Shown: one piece after another, positions 45,777-56,960 of the stretch
Position numbering within the stretch: position 1 is the first letter of the stretch
How the letters are laid out: the number at the start of each line of letters is the position of its first letter
Notes under the pieces: model-generated
Databases searched by the model: none
What the model was told of the DNA's origin: nothing
Seen by the model: only the letters and a program-made list of their open reading frames with translations
NCBI RefSeq assembly: GCF_019279795.1
Contig: NC_056726.1
Span: forward strand, 1,138,096,882-1,138,160,881
Length of the DNA stretch: 64,000 nt
Reading direction: 5' to 3'
Origin: Protopterus annectens
Lineage: Eukaryota > Chordata > Ceratodontiformes > Protopteridae
Translations under genes and position numbers: made by a program

Positions 45777-46610
45777 TGGAAACAAAAATCATGACAGGAT
45801 GTTAGGAAAGTATGTGGTAATATTCAGTAAGAAGCATTATATGGTATTTTACAAACATATAACATACGTGAAAAAATATTGCAAGTAATTACATCAATAT
45901 ATAAAAAGAATTATGTGAGATTGAATGTAAACTGTTGGATTGGGAATAATTTGAAAATAGAATGTGGTACATAACAAGGATGCCCTGTAAGCAGTATGAT
46001 TTTTGCTATAATCATGAACATAGTTGTAATGGAAATTAATAAAATGTCAAGTATGGGAATATATAGAATAATGGAGGAAATACAGTTGCCAATAATGTAT
46101 ACCTATGCTGATGACATTGTAGTAATAGAAAATAATAAATCCTGGATGGAAAAAATAATGAAAAATTACTTAGTTGATGGGACTTGGTTTAAGCATAAAT
46201 AAAGAGAAAAGTAAAGTATTTGGGTATGAATGTGCTATAGGAAGCAGGGAATATAATTAGACGAATATAGATACTTTAGGAATAGTATTTGGAAGTACAG
46301 AATACAGACATGAACAATGGGACACAATTATTAAAGAAATCAATGATTGCATTCTGGAAAACACATAAGTTTTCATATAAGAAGAAAGCACATTTAATAA
46401 AGACCATAATAATAGCTAAAATAGTTTATATAGCAAATGTTTACATGATGCCAGTGAAACTTGAAAAAGAAATTATGCAGATTTTTTTTTCATTCATTTG
46501 GGGGTCAAGATTGAACATGGTTAAGAAGGGAATTTTGTATATGAAAGATGAACAAGAGGGATTGGGGCTGATTAATCTGATTGTGCATACAGCATAAAGT
46601 ACTGAAAGGA
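45777..46610 (+). repeat. Direct repeat, right copy (834 bp), flanking the PLE
   Basis: Second copy of 42818-43649. Begins exactly after the PLE end (tgggttt) and continues into the rest of the LINE without a break. Confidence 0.9.
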
Positions 46611-47545
46611 ATAATGAAAAATAATAAAAACTTGAATGAAATAATAATGTATTGTAAATATAGACAAATTTGTGAAGAAATGGAAATGAAAAAATAAGTA
46701 AAAGTATTTTTGTATTGTGGAAAATAAAAAAGAATGTGATTGAAAATAATAGAAAAAATTATATTTTAACATTATGAGATCCTTTTATTTGGTGGACCCA
46801 CAGAATGAGTTAGGAATAAATAAGAAAAAAGCAATAATGATGAGCTTCAAAAATTATAACACAATTAAAGAATGTAATCTTTTGTGGAGGTTATCCACAG
46901 GAAAATTACCACTGGGGGCAAATATGCTATATAAGAGAAAACAGAATAGAATATATAATAAATGTAAGAACCGGGAATTACATAACATGTTTTTTAAAAT
47001 GTGGGAGAATTCAACAACTGTGGAAAGAAGTATGTAAACATGATTTGATTAAAACGTATTTACATTTTGAAATGTTAAATGTGGACATGATAGAATATGG
47101 GTTTTATGGGACTAGATCCCAGAATGAAGCAAAGAAAATGGACAGAATCATATTTTATGTAACATGGGTGATATGTATTGAAAGGCTTAATGAAATCAAA
47201 TACAATGGAATATGGACTTTGACAAAAATACTGGACAAAATATGGCTTTGGTTGTTGGTTAAAGAGCTGGGGAAATACTTAAAATAGGAATATCAATGTG
47301 TTGATTGATGTTAAAATATGCAAGGAATATCAGTGTATTAATTGATGTTAGAATATGTAAACATTACAAATATGTAAAACAAATATGAATTGTATATATG
47401 TATACAAATAATAAAAAAAAAAAACTTCCCGTACTTGTGAGAGGGACCCATTTTGGAAGAGCTCTTCCTGTCTCCAATTCAGGTGCAGAGGTGGCCTGGA
47501 GAAACAGGTAGGCAGCTGGAGAAAGAAGGAGATGGAGTAGTGACA

Positions 47546-48341
47546 GAAATGAAGGAGAAAGCGAATATAGAGACTAAGGAATGTGTGCAGGATTCTGAGG
47601 AAATATGTCAAAGAAACCTGTTTGATAGAGCTGACTCAGCAAATGATGGATGCATAATTACTACCCTCCAGTTGGAAGGGTTGCAAGATGATTTCCATAA
47701 AAAAATGGTGCAGAGTGAACCTAAAAATGAAGGAGATTTTCCTTGTGAGACTTTATGGGGGAAATACAAAAGGAGGATGCAGGCACAATCCTGAAGAATA
47801 GTTGTTAGATGGAAAAGAAAATGCACAGAGAAAGTAAAAGAAGGCAAAAGTGGAGTAGCAGAAAAGAAGGTAGAAGAAAATGAAAAATAGAAGTATGTGG
47901 TAAGGATTCAAAGTAAAGAAGACAAAGAAATGGACAGGTAAGAAGGAAAAAGTGAATATAGAGACTAAGGAATGTGTGCAGGATTCTGAGGAAATGTTTC
48001 AAAGAAACCTGTTTGATAGGGCCAACTCAGCAAATGATGGATGCATAATTACAACCCTCCAGTTGGGAGGGTTGCAAGATGATTTACATAAAGAAATGGT
48101 GGTGCAGAGTGAACCTGAAAATGAAGGAGATTTTCCTTGTGAGACTTTATAGAAAAAATACAAAAGAAGGATGCAGACACAATCCTGAAGAATAGTTGTT
48201 AGATGGAAAAGAAAACATGTACAGAGAAAGTAAAATAAGGCAAAAGTGGGGTATAGCCGAAAAGAAGGTAAAAGAAAATGAAAAACGGAAGTATATCGTA
48301 AGGATTCAAAGTAAAGAAGACAAGGACATGGACAGGTAAGA
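47546..48341 (+). repeat. Two-copy tandem duplication of ~397 bp inside LINE ORF1
   Basis: gaatatagagactaaggaat, tgtgcaggattctgagg, aatgatggatgcataatta and gacaggtaagaag occur in order twice, 391-398 bp apart, with few differences. Confidence 0.92.
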
Positions 48342-48900
48342 AGTGTGAGACAATTTAATAGATCCTTTGGAGTAAAAGCACATGAGGCAAAAGGGGCATT
48401 TATTTTTATTAACAAATAAGTTTTTGTGACATATTTGGGACTATTTTTTCAAAGGAAATTTTTCTTGGAGAATACTAAAAAAAAAGAATATTACCCATTG
48501 AATCTTTATGTGATAAAAGCATTTAACAGGGAAACAAAAAGAAGACTCATATACAATTACAAAGGGAGGTAGAAGGAGTGACTTAGAAAGGAATTTGAAA
48601 ACTTTATGTAAAGGAGTATTGAACATTGCAAAAGTCTATGACAAAGAGGTTTATGGACTGATGTTTGCGATTGTAATATTGCATTAAAATAGAAAGACAA
48701 AGAATTATACATATACTCCACATGACAAATGTGGAGTAGAATAGTGGTGTTATAAAATACTTTGGACAACCCGAAACACTTTGTGTAAAAGAAGGACATT
48801 TGATAAGTACCTGTGACAAAAGAAAATGTTATATTTGTGGAAAATGGAGAATGCTTCAAAAAAATGTGAACTGAAATGTTATAAATTGTAACAAATTGGA
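47546..48900 (+). pseudogene. Tx1-like LINE ORF1, copy 2, broken
   Basis: Frames 47453-47794 and 47952-48152 encode the N-terminal region twice (RNLFDRADSANDGC). Near 48600-48900 there is LCKGVLNIAKVYDKEVYGL and then a degenerate zinc knuckle, ISTCDKRKCYICGKW. Same protein type as at 39619-40735. Stops and shifts throughout. Confidence 0.7.
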
Positions 48901-49182
48901 CACATTGATGAATTGCAAAAATGAAAATAGTAAGGAAGAAAAAGAAAAAAAGAGAAGAAAATTAACAAAGAAATAGAAGAAAAATTGGATGAGAAAAAAT
49001 AAAAAAGGTATAGAAGAATGTTCTGAAATAAGTGCTGAAGAAGACATAAACTTGGAGGTAGTAAAAGGAAAACATAATTTTATTGGTAAAAGGACAAAAG
49101 ACAGAAAAAGAAAATTTAAAGGGATAAGTACAACAGAAAAAAAGAAAGGAAATGGATGAAAAAGAATATATATACAGCTAAA

Positions 49183-49338
49183 GACTGGGTCTTGGTATAA
49201 TGGTTATGGTGTTTGGCTAACAGACAAAAAGTACAGTGTTTGATTCTCACCTTTGGGAAGGAAATAGATTAGGTTTAGAATGGCATGTTCAGAAAGCTAA
49301 ATTAGTAATTAGGTATACATTTATGAACTCATGAATCT
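49183..49338 (+). mobile_element. tRNA-derived SINE with CR1-like tail
   Basis: Head ctgggtcttggtataatggt with tatggtgtttggc, B-box-like gtgtttgattctcacc, then gattaggtttagaatggc, gctaaattagtaattaggta and tatgaactcatgaat. Diverged member of the family. Confidence 0.75.
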
Positions 49339-49344
49339 AAGGAA

Positions 49345-50490
49345 AAGAGGAAATGAAAATGTTAGAGTGTTTTCTGTAAATGTGAAAATGAATAAGAATA
49401 TAGTAAGAAGAATGGGAATTTTGGAGTAGTGTAATACATTTGATGTAGATATAATTATATTAGAAGATACAAATGAAGAAATATTACAAAAACTATGGAA
49501 TCGAAAGATAATCTGTAACTTGGTTTATGAGAGATGTTCTAGAATAGATGTAGTTTGTAGAAATACAGTAAAGATGTTAGACTTAACTTTAGTAAAAATG
49601 GGAAGATTAACCATTGTAGATTTAAAATGGAAAGAACAAGTCTAATGAATTATAACACTGTATACTTATTCTAACTGTAAAGAAAGGAAAGTGTATTTCA
49701 TCAGATTTTAGACTATGTAGTGATAATATAAATATTATAATAACAGAAGACTTTAATTGTGATTTAAGATGAAAGTGTAAAAAGAAAGGAAATGATATAA
49801 GAAAATATATTAAAAGTTATAAGATGTGGTAAGTTAAAACTTTGGGACAATTCATGGAATTACAAATGCTGTATGTATAGAACTGAAACTGATTATTTTC
49901 TAATATCAGAAGGTTTAGTTATAGTAGAAGGGGAGGTAATTGAAACAGGGTTTTCTCATCATCTTACAAAATGGTGAGAGATAAAAGAAAACAAGGAATA
50001 TATTAAAATAGGCAAAGGAATAAAAAGGATAAATGAGAAAACATGGAATAAGGATGGAAAGAAACTAATAATACAGTTATGTAAATATCATATTGCTTTA
50101 AGAACGTTTTGTAAAAATTGGTCTGAATGGTGGGTGATATTTAAGGAAAATATAAAAAATATTTTTTTACAGAGGCAATATGATATGAGAAAAGTAGAGA
50201 AATAAAATATAAAAGAACATATAATGAGGCATTGCAAGAGTCAAACATAATTATAAAAAGTACTTTGACAAAGTAAAAGAACTATATGTAGTAAATCAAG
50301 AAAATTTGAAGCATTGTTATATAAGCAAAGATATGTTTTATGACAAAAAAGACAAGAATTATCAAGTTACTTAAGCAGATTAGTAAAGGAAGATTTTAGT
50401 GTAATGAGAGAAATAAAAAGTATAAAAGGAGAAATAGAAAGAACTCAGGAAAAGTATAGTGTAGTACAATATGTGTCAGAAATGTCTGAA
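49345..50490 (+). pseudogene. Tx1-like LINE ORF2 endonuclease and pre-RT region, copy 2
   Basis: NVRVFSVNVKMNKN opens the endonuclease (49360). IIILEDTNEE and a degenerate ED-FNCDLR-like block near 49750 follow. The pre-RT stretch ALLYKQRYVL and REIKSIKGEIERTQEKYS (50310-50465) matches copy 1 at 42160-42290. The frame then changes to unrelated sequence where the PLE begins. Confidence 0.65.
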
Positions 50491-50499
50491 GAAAAAAGA

Positions 50500-51183
50500 A
50501 GATAGTGAAAAAATATCAAAAGCAAAAAATTCTTTGACAAATGATCTGGCATCTAATACAGGACTGTCCCATGAGAAGATATGTCAGTCGCAGGTTTTTC
50601 AGATAAATCCATACCTCCTGCAATACTCCTTACTGGAGATAATAGGATTATGGCAAAGAAATGTGTCAAGAGGAAGATCGTGAAAAAGACGAGAAGCAGA
50701 TACATAAGAAACTACAATGGGTCAGAAACATAAATTCACTCAAATCAGAAACTGTAGGTGTCTCAGGTTCATTAACATCTGATACTACTGTAAACTTATC
50801 TGATCTAGTTTTGACATCTGATGATATCTCCTTGTTATAAAACTGCTTACAGTTTATACCTGCTAATAGTGACACTGTGGTTGAAGAGTTGACTGATTTG
50901 TGAATCGTTGGCAGAAATCTTAATTTTAAACTGATTTTTAAAAACTATACTTCTTCTGAGAGTCCAATACATTTATTCCCAATGGTCATTCCATACTGAT
51001 TGCTTTTTAATATATTTGTGAAAGAGAATTGCATGAGTTGTATGAACAAAAATTAAACCATAAATTGTATAATTCAACCTTTAATGAATGTCAAGCTCTT
51101 TTAAAACTACAAAAGAATAATGATATCATAATTATACAGGATGATAAGAGTGAGGCTATTGTGATAACGAACGTGAAAGATTA
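50500..51183 (+). pseudogene. PLE fragment (P3), N-terminal part
   Basis: VNLSDLVLTSDDISLL with NCLQFIPA (50790-50870) corresponds to the PLE block before the reverse transcriptase. LLKLQKNNDIIIIQDDKSEA (51090-51155) is its usual xxNxxIVIKxADKG-like segment. Stops and shifts separate them. The RT proper is missing: the sequence passes into a V-SINE and then a Gmr1-like element. The matching PLE 3' end appears at 56714. The left boundary is approximate. Confidence 0.7.
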
Positions 51184-51366
51184 TTCTTCTTCTTTCAGCT
51201 TTTTAGGGGTCGCCACAGTGAAACTCGGTCCGCTAATGATTGCCAGTAGATTTTTATGGTGCCGAGGTGCCAGGTCGACGCCCAACCTTCAACGAAGGCA
51301 CACCCATTTACACATGTCTTTCAAATGCCACTCGACCACTGGGAGGACATGCAGAAGCACAAAAGG
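51184..51366 (-). mobile_element. V-SINE-like SINE, 5'-truncated
   Basis: Reverse strand: ctgcatgtcctccc, gaaagacatgtg, gaaggttgggcgtcg, ggcaatcattagcggacc, ctgtggcgacccctaa, agctgaaagaagaag. The tRNA head is absent. It sits exactly between the PLE and Gmr1-like pieces. Confidence 0.85.
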
Positions 51367-52126
51367 TCAATAAATTTCTTATACAGTTTAAAGAGGGGGA
51401 AAATGTTGATAGCTTCATTCATATGTTTGAGCAAGTATGTAAACAGTATGAAGTTGACCAAGGGCTCTGACCCCCTTACTCCAGGGTAGAGCTGTAACTT
51501 CTTTAGCAAAAATGCATGACACTGACTGTTTTTATTATACTGCTGTAAAAAGACATTTATTAGAATGTTTTAAGCTAACACCTGAAATGTATAGGAAAAA
51601 GTTTTGTGAGCATAGACGCAAGGCAGATGAAAATGTAGGTGAATATGTTGCTGAACTGAGCACTTATTTTCATAGCTGGGTGAGTGGATGTCAGGTTACC
51701 ACTTTTGAAGGGCTGGCAGACCTTTTGGTAAGGGAACAAGCCCTTAGCACTTTGCCTGAGGACACGAGGATCTGGTTAGCTGATAGACAGTGTGCTACTT
51801 CAGAGGAGTTGGGGAAGAAGGGAGACCTATACCTGGCCAGCAGGGCAGCCTTGCACAGGAAGGGAACCCACAGTACTGCTCATGGGTGTAAAGGAACCCA
51901 TGGTCGGCAGCACAGACTGGCCCAACATAATCCGCCAGTAGCAGGGGAAGCCACTAGTCCAGGTACAAGTTCAGGAGCTAGGGTTAAATGTTTTGAATGC
52001 AACGAGTGGGGCCATGTGGCATACAGGTGTCCACAGAGGCAAGGTTGGGAACCAAAGGTGAGGGAACCAGTAAGTGGGAAAGACAAAATGCCAACAGTAG
52101 GTTGTCTTGAGACAACAGGGGTATGA
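51367..52126 (+). pseudogene. Gmr1-like gag, partial
   Basis: Gag forms the particle that packages element RNA. The capsid part begins at FLIQFKEGENVDSFIHMFEQ in one frame, then shifts near 51480 into 51512-52126. This second frame holds HLLECFKLTPEMYRKKF, a region rich in Glu and Leu (LADLLVREQALSTLPEDTR), and a zinc knuckle with CFECNEWGHVAYRC (C-x2-C-x4-H-x4-C intact). A stop follows at 52124. The N-terminus is lost next to the V-SINE. Confidence 0.85.
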
Positions 52127-52162
52127 AACTACCATCCTGCAGATGTCCTAAGAGGGAAGGAT

Positions 52163-53730
52163 TTGGATGAGGCAGTGCTATGCACTTATGCAGTTACATG
52201 CAGTGAGGCTAGGAGACAAGCATGTGGGTCTGGTAGCCTGGGGGAGACCCAGACAGACTGCATACTTGCAGCCAGTACTGCTGAGGTGGTTACTTCAGAG
52301 AGTGAGCTACACTGCAGCAGTGAGATTGAATGTGATCCACAGCTGCTTGTGGGTACTGATGTTCCCTTGGGCAGGGTAACTGCAAAGGTAGAGGTGAGTA
52401 GTAGTACCCAGAATGACAGTGAGGCACCGCTGTCAGAGGATGCCAGACTTCCTGTGGAAGGGGAGCTGGGAAGGGTTACAAGGAGAGACTTGAAACAGGC
52501 TCAGCTCTCAGACCCTACATTGCAAGGCCTGAGGCAGGTAGCTAGGGAGGCATCTGATTCTCAAGGGAAGGGGGAATCTGTATACTGGAACAAAGGGTTA
52601 CTGTACAGAAAGTGGACCCCTAAGGGAGGGCTAGAAGGTGAGAGAGTACAGCAATTGGTAGTGCCTGGAGCTTACCATCTGGTGCTTCTGGCCATAGCCC
52701 ATGATATACCCTTTGCAGGTCATATGGACATAAAATGTACAAAGAGGCATATTATGCAAAACTTCTATTGGCCTGGAATTTCCAGAGATGTAACAGGGTA
52801 CTGCAGGACCTATGAGCAGTGCCAAAAGGAAGGCAAGGCAGGAGACAAGGTGAGAGCTCCTTTGATGCCTTTGCCTGTAATTGAGGAGCCATTTCAGAGG
52901 ATAGATGGGTCCTCTGAGTAACCCAAGTTCCACAGGGAAAAAGTATATCCTAGTGATTGTAGATTATGCTACGCAATTCCCTGAGGCAGTGGCTTTGTCC
53001 TCCATTGAGGCAGAAAATGTGGTAAATGCTTTGCTAGAGATTTTCAGCAGGATAGGTTTCCCAAAGGAAATACTGTCTGACAGAGGTGCCAATTTTATGT
53101 CAGACCTGCTGGCTTGTCTGTGGAATTCCTGTGGGGTGAAGCACATGAAGACCACCCCCTACCATCATCAGACTAATGGTCTTGATGAGAGGTTAAACTC
53201 TATAATCAAGTCCATGCTACGGGCATTTGCAGATCAGTTTAAGAGGAAGTGAGACAAATATTTGCCCCATCTGTTGTTTTCTTACAGAGAGGTTCCCCAG
53301 GAATCCATAGGATTTTCACCCTTTGATCTACTATATGGGCATAGGGTGAGGTGACCTCTAGATTTAATTTGAGATGAGTGGGAAGGTGAGTGTGAGTCTC
53401 ACAAGGAGTCTGTTGTGGCATACATCCTAACCCTCATGACAAGGCTCAGGGAACTCATGGGCTTGCCCAAGGAGAACCTGGCAGAAGCCCAACAACAGAA
53501 AAAGGTGTGATATGACAGGAATGCTTGAGCTAGAGAAAATGCTGTAGGGTAGCAGGTGATGGTTCTCATTCCTGTCAGACACAACAAGTTGCAGGCAGCT
53601 TGGGAGGGACCCTACATGGTGGTAAGAAAGGTAAGTGATGTTAACTACATGGTGGAACTGCTAGGCAGAAGGCAGAGGCACAAATTGTACCATGTTAACA
53701 TGATGAAACCTTACCATGATAGGGAGGCCT
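52163..53730 (+). pseudogene. Gmr1-like integrase, broken
   Basis: The N-terminal zinc domain has AHDIPFAGHM, FYWPGISRDV and YCRTYEQCQ; one zinc-binding Cys is Tyr. After a stop at 52919 and a frame change, the core (52934-53252) shows VIVDYATQF (Asp), LSDRGANF (Asp) and TNGLDERLN (Glu), the D,D-E triad. The C-terminal part, near 53575-53720, has WEGPYMVVRKV and RRQRHKLYHVNMMKPY, a GPY/F-type module. A stop at 53250 and another break near 53340 inactivate it. Confidence 0.87.
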
Positions 53731-53819
53731 TTGTGCTGAGCATTTGCAGTGGATTGCAGGAGGAGTGTGAGGAAGATCTGGGGACTGATCTCCTCAGTGA
53801 GGCTCGGGATGACACCTTG

Positions 53820-55230
53820 GTGGAAGGGGTAGCAATGTTCCAGCAGCTATCTCCTACCCAGGTTCAAAAAATCCAAGCAGTGTTGCAGGGATTTGGGTTC
53901 ATGTTCACCAGGAAACCAGGGAGCACACATCTGGTGCAGCACCAGGTGGATACAGGACCCCAAAGGCCTATCAGGCAGGCCCCTTATAGGGTGCCTGAGA
54001 GTTAAACAGACTCTGAGGCAAGAGGTACAGGAGATGTTGGAACAAGGGGTGATTCAGGAGTCCAACAGTCCCTGGGCCTCCCCAGTGGTACTGGTGCCAA
54101 AGAAGGATGGCAGCACCAGGTTCTATGTGGATTACAGGAAATTAAATAGTCACACAGAATCGGATGCTTACCCCATGCCTAGGACAGATGAAGCCCTAGA
54201 GCAGCTGGGTGGGGCTAAGTATCTTACAACCATTGATCTTACCAAGGGTTACTGGCAGGTGCCCTTGACTCCCTGTGCTAGAGAGAAGTCAGCCTTTGTG
54301 ACTCCTTTTGGCTTGTATGAGTTCGCAATGATGCCCTTTGGGATGAAGAATGCCCCAGCGATTTTCCAGAGGCTGGTAGATCATATCTTAGCAGGAGCAG
54401 GAGGGTTTGCCCTTGCTTACATGGATGATATTACTACCTACAGCCATTCCAGGCAAGAGTACCTTCAGCATGTCAGGGAGGTGCTGGGCAGACTACAGAG
54501 GGCAGGGTTGTCCATTAAGCTGAGCAAATGTCAGGTGGGTATGGCAGAGGTCTTTTACCTAGGACATAGAGTGAGGAGTGGTAAGATAAGGCCAGAACCT
54601 GCCAAAGTAGAAGCCATTCAGGCATGGCCTGCACCTGTTACCAAAAAGCAGATGAGGGCATTCTTGGGGACAGCAGGGTACTACAAAAAGTTTGTTCACA
54701 ATTATAGTACCATAGCTGCTCCCCTCACAGACCTGACAAGGAAGAACAGGCCAGATAAGATAGTGTGGACCCCAGCATGTGAGCAGGCATTTCAGAAGCC
54801 TAAGGAAGCTTTGGGAGGACCCCCTGTGTTAGCCAGTCCAGACTACAGCAAATAATTTGTTGTGCAGGTGGATGCTTCAAACTATGGGGTAGGGGCTGTA
54901 CTTAGCCAGATTTCTTCAGAGGGAGAGGAGCACCCAGTGGTTTATCTCAGTCATAGGCTCCAACCCAGGGAGGAATGCTATGCAGCGGTTGAAAAGGAAT
55001 GTCTAGCCATAGTGTGGGCACTACAAAAACTTCAACCTTATCTGTATGGAAGAAAATTTACTGTGATGACAGATCACAACCCTCTAACATGATTAAAGAG
55101 AGCCAGTCAGCAAAATGCCAAGTTGCTAAGATGGAGTGTGGGATTGCAAGCATATGATATGTCAGTGCAGCTCCACAGTGGGAGTAGCAATGCCAATGCA
55201 AATGGGTTCTCAAGACAGGGAATGGGGTGA
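53820..55230 (+). pseudogene. Gmr1-like reverse transcriptase and RNase H, broken
   Basis: Pre-RT LSPTQVQKIQAVLQGF is followed by a shift at about 53990. The RT shows VLVPKKDGSTRF, YVDYRKLN, TIDLTKGYWQVPL (catalytic Asp), FGMKNAPAIFQRLV and YMDDITTYS (catalytic pair intact, 54419-54445). A stop at 54853 separates RNase H: VDASNYGVGAVLSQ (Asp), CYAAVEKECLAIVWAL (Glu) and TDHNPLT (Asp), then a stop at 55090 with homologous residues continuing to about 55225. Only a few lesions are present. Confidence 0.92.
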
Positions 55231-55317
55231 GGTACACCCAGACAGACCTGACACTCTCAAGTGATGTTTCTCAAGGGGCACTTGAAAAACTTGCTTGAGT
55301 TCCCCATTGGAGGGGGA

Positions 55318-56713
55318 TGTGACAATTGGGGAGAGATGGGAGAAGGCTGCCAGCCTAGTCAAGTCGAATTTGATATATAATTCTGGCTTTTGTAAATGAA
55401 TGTAAAATATAGGCATGTTTTCTTGAATGTAAAAGAATATTGTGAAATGTGGAACTGCAAAATATGTGACAACATTGCACTCTACTGGCCAGGTGAAGCA
55501 TGTTGTGACCCTTTCATGTTAGAATTCGGCTCCAGTGCATCTGGGTGAAGGTTTCATGCCCATTGTTTTAAGGCTAAAGTTTATGACCAGAATTTACATG
55601 TGGAATGTGCTTTATTGCTCTGGATTCTGCTAGAATGTATATGTGAAATGCCTTGTATTGTTGTAAATTTCTGAGCAGATGTAAGATTGCTAAATAATGC
55701 TGTTTGTTGCCTGAGAACTCAGACCAGGTGTTAGGATGATGCAATATGAATACTGGGAAAACCTAAGTGTCAAAAATGATGTAATTTGGGAGGGCCTTAG
55801 AGACATGTTTGTTAGTAATGTTTAAATACTATTTCTCACAAGAGACTGAAACCATTTTGATCTTGGATATCTAACCCAGCACGGTTTGCTCTTTATGTAT
55901 GCTCACATGTACGTTTTAGCATTGTGATTTCCCTTAAGAATAGCTAAAAATTAGAAAGTTAGATTAAGTGTTTTTCTTTGAAATCAGACCTGTACTACTG
56001 TATTATTTTAAGTTTCTGTGTGATATCTGAGCTCTTAGATATCTCTGTGGTGAAGTAGTTTTGTCTTGTGTTTTAATTATTTATTAAATATTTTTAAAAC
56101 CTTCTACCTGTGGCTCATTTATTTAGAGATAAAGTATGCTTTAGAGCACATTATATATTTATAGAGTTTATTGTAATAAGTCACTCCAATAAGCCTTAAG
56201 ACTGAATAGTCACATTGCCAAATGGATTGTAATATTGCACAGTAATAATTGGACACCCTTTTAAGGGTCTTTTAGTAGCTGATAATTAACTGGATGGTGG
56301 CAGAAATTACTACCATATGGTCTAGGTAATAGGGGCACAGCTGGAGAACCTGTGCCAGCCTTTTCCCAAGAAAGTCTGTGCGGTTGTATAACCTCTTCTC
56401 AAAGTATGTGTGTGCATGTATGTATCAGCTACCTGGGCAGAGACATGAAGCACTGATTGGACAGAGAGGGTACTGGAGGTTTTAGCTTGCCCAGTTAGGC
56501 TGAGGCCTGGACCCAGTGCAGAGTCTTATTGGGGACCTGGTGAGCAAAGGAGCAACCAGCCCCAGACTGACTGTCATCTCTGTGTGAACTTAAGGGAAAT
56601 TGTACTTTACTGTGTGTATTAGTTATCCTTTCCTCTTCTAGGAAACGACCTCCCTTGTGTTAGTGGTAAGGACTGAGGCTCCTTGATTGCTGGGCCAGGG
56701 CATGGCCGTCACA
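55318..56713 (+). repeat. 3' LTR of Gmr1-like element (1396 bp)
   Basis: Begins TGTGACAATTGG right after the polypurine tract and ends GGGCATGGCCGTCACA, with TG/CA termini and TGTGAC/GTCACA inverted ends. It is alignable by eye with the reverse-strand LTR at 59580-60915: aaggctgccagcctag, gaacctgtgccagcc, aaccagccccagactgactg, gggaaattgtactttactgt and ctgaggctccttgatt. The boundary is inferred from the polypurine tract and ends. Confidence 0.9.
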
Positions 56714-56960
56714 TACCTGATGGACGTTTCTGATAGGAGAAGCTGTGTCATATGATTTACTGGCTGTATTATAAATTGAGTGTTGTTGAATAGTTGTTTT
56801 ATATGCACTGAAGAAGGGTATTAACCCGAAAGCTTAGCACAATGAAACCTTTTATTGTTTTGGCATTTTGAAAGTCTTGATTTTTTTCTTTTTTTTGGAT
56901 ATTTGGTACTACTTTTTATCGCTGACTTCATTCAACACAGATTTCTGGCTTTTTGCTTTT
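56714..56960 (+). mobile_element. PLE 3' terminal region (P3, right part)
   Basis: Starts right after the LTR. cactgaagaagggtattaac and cgaaagcttagc form a hammerhead-like core, followed by aaaccttttattg and T-rich sequence typical of PLE 3' ends. With 50500-51183 it brackets the Gmr1-like insertion. The right boundary with the LINE is approximate. Confidence 0.6.
56804..56839 (+). ncRNA. Hammerhead-ribozyme-like motif at PLE 3' end
   Basis: CTGAAGA (56808-56814), stem II GGGT/ACCC around loop ATTA (56816-56827), GAAA (56828-56831), palindrome AGCT (56831-56834) for a minimal stem III, and T56835 at the cleavage position. Stem I is weak (tgc with gca, one mismatch at its base). Confidence 0.5.

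Larger units (their letters stand above)
41205..47284 (+). pseudogene. Tx1-like LINE ORF2, copy 1, broken and split
   Basis: Endonuclease traces run from about 41210 (LALSMNSMK) to 41900. Next comes the pre-RT region LLYKQKYCLQGRKVA (42150-42200), then SATGLDGIEYSMYKEMYDW (42455-42510) and KPVTLNNTDYKMF (42640-42680). QGCPVSSMIFAIIMN and catalytic YADDIVV lie at 43016-43170. C-terminal parts follow the PLE: HLIKTIIIAKIVYIANVYM (46390-46450), NLLWRLSTGKLPLGANML (46870-46930) and WVICIERLNEIKYNGIWTL (47165-47220). Stops are frequent. The RT segment occurs twice because of the flanking duplication. Confidence 0.82.
39561..47426 (+). mobile_element. Tx1/L1-group LINE, copy 1, interrupted
   Basis: Order: short 5'UTR (cttcctgttcaaggtgcag, comparable with copies 2 and 3), ORF1 with a CCHC knuckle, endonuclease remnant, reverse transcriptase and C-terminal region, ending in a poly(A) at 47410-47422. 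A CR1 scrap and a PLE (43691-45776) split the RT-to-C-terminal part. All frames are broken. The CCHC-type ORF1 and the RT resemble Tx1-group LINEs. Confidence 0.8.
47427..50490 (+). mobile_element. Tx1-like LINE, copy 2, 5' half
   Basis: Starts within a few bases of the poly(A) of copy 1 (cttcccgtacttgtg, cttcctgtctccaattcagg). Contains ORF1, endonuclease remnants and the pre-RT region, then is interrupted by a PLE. It resumes at about 56961-58618 and 60916-61262. Confidence 0.78.
51367..56713 (+). mobile_element. Gmr1-like Ty3/gypsy-type LTR retrotransposon, 5'-truncated
   Basis: Contains gag, integrase, reverse transcriptase, RNase H, a polypurine tract (attggaggggga, 55305-55316) and a 3' LTR. 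The 5' LTR and first part of gag are missing. Integrase lies upstream of reverse transcriptase, as in Ty1/copia, while the proteins are Ty3/gypsy-type; this arrangement defines the Gmr1 group. No protease motif (DSG/DTG) is visible. Confidence 0.88.
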
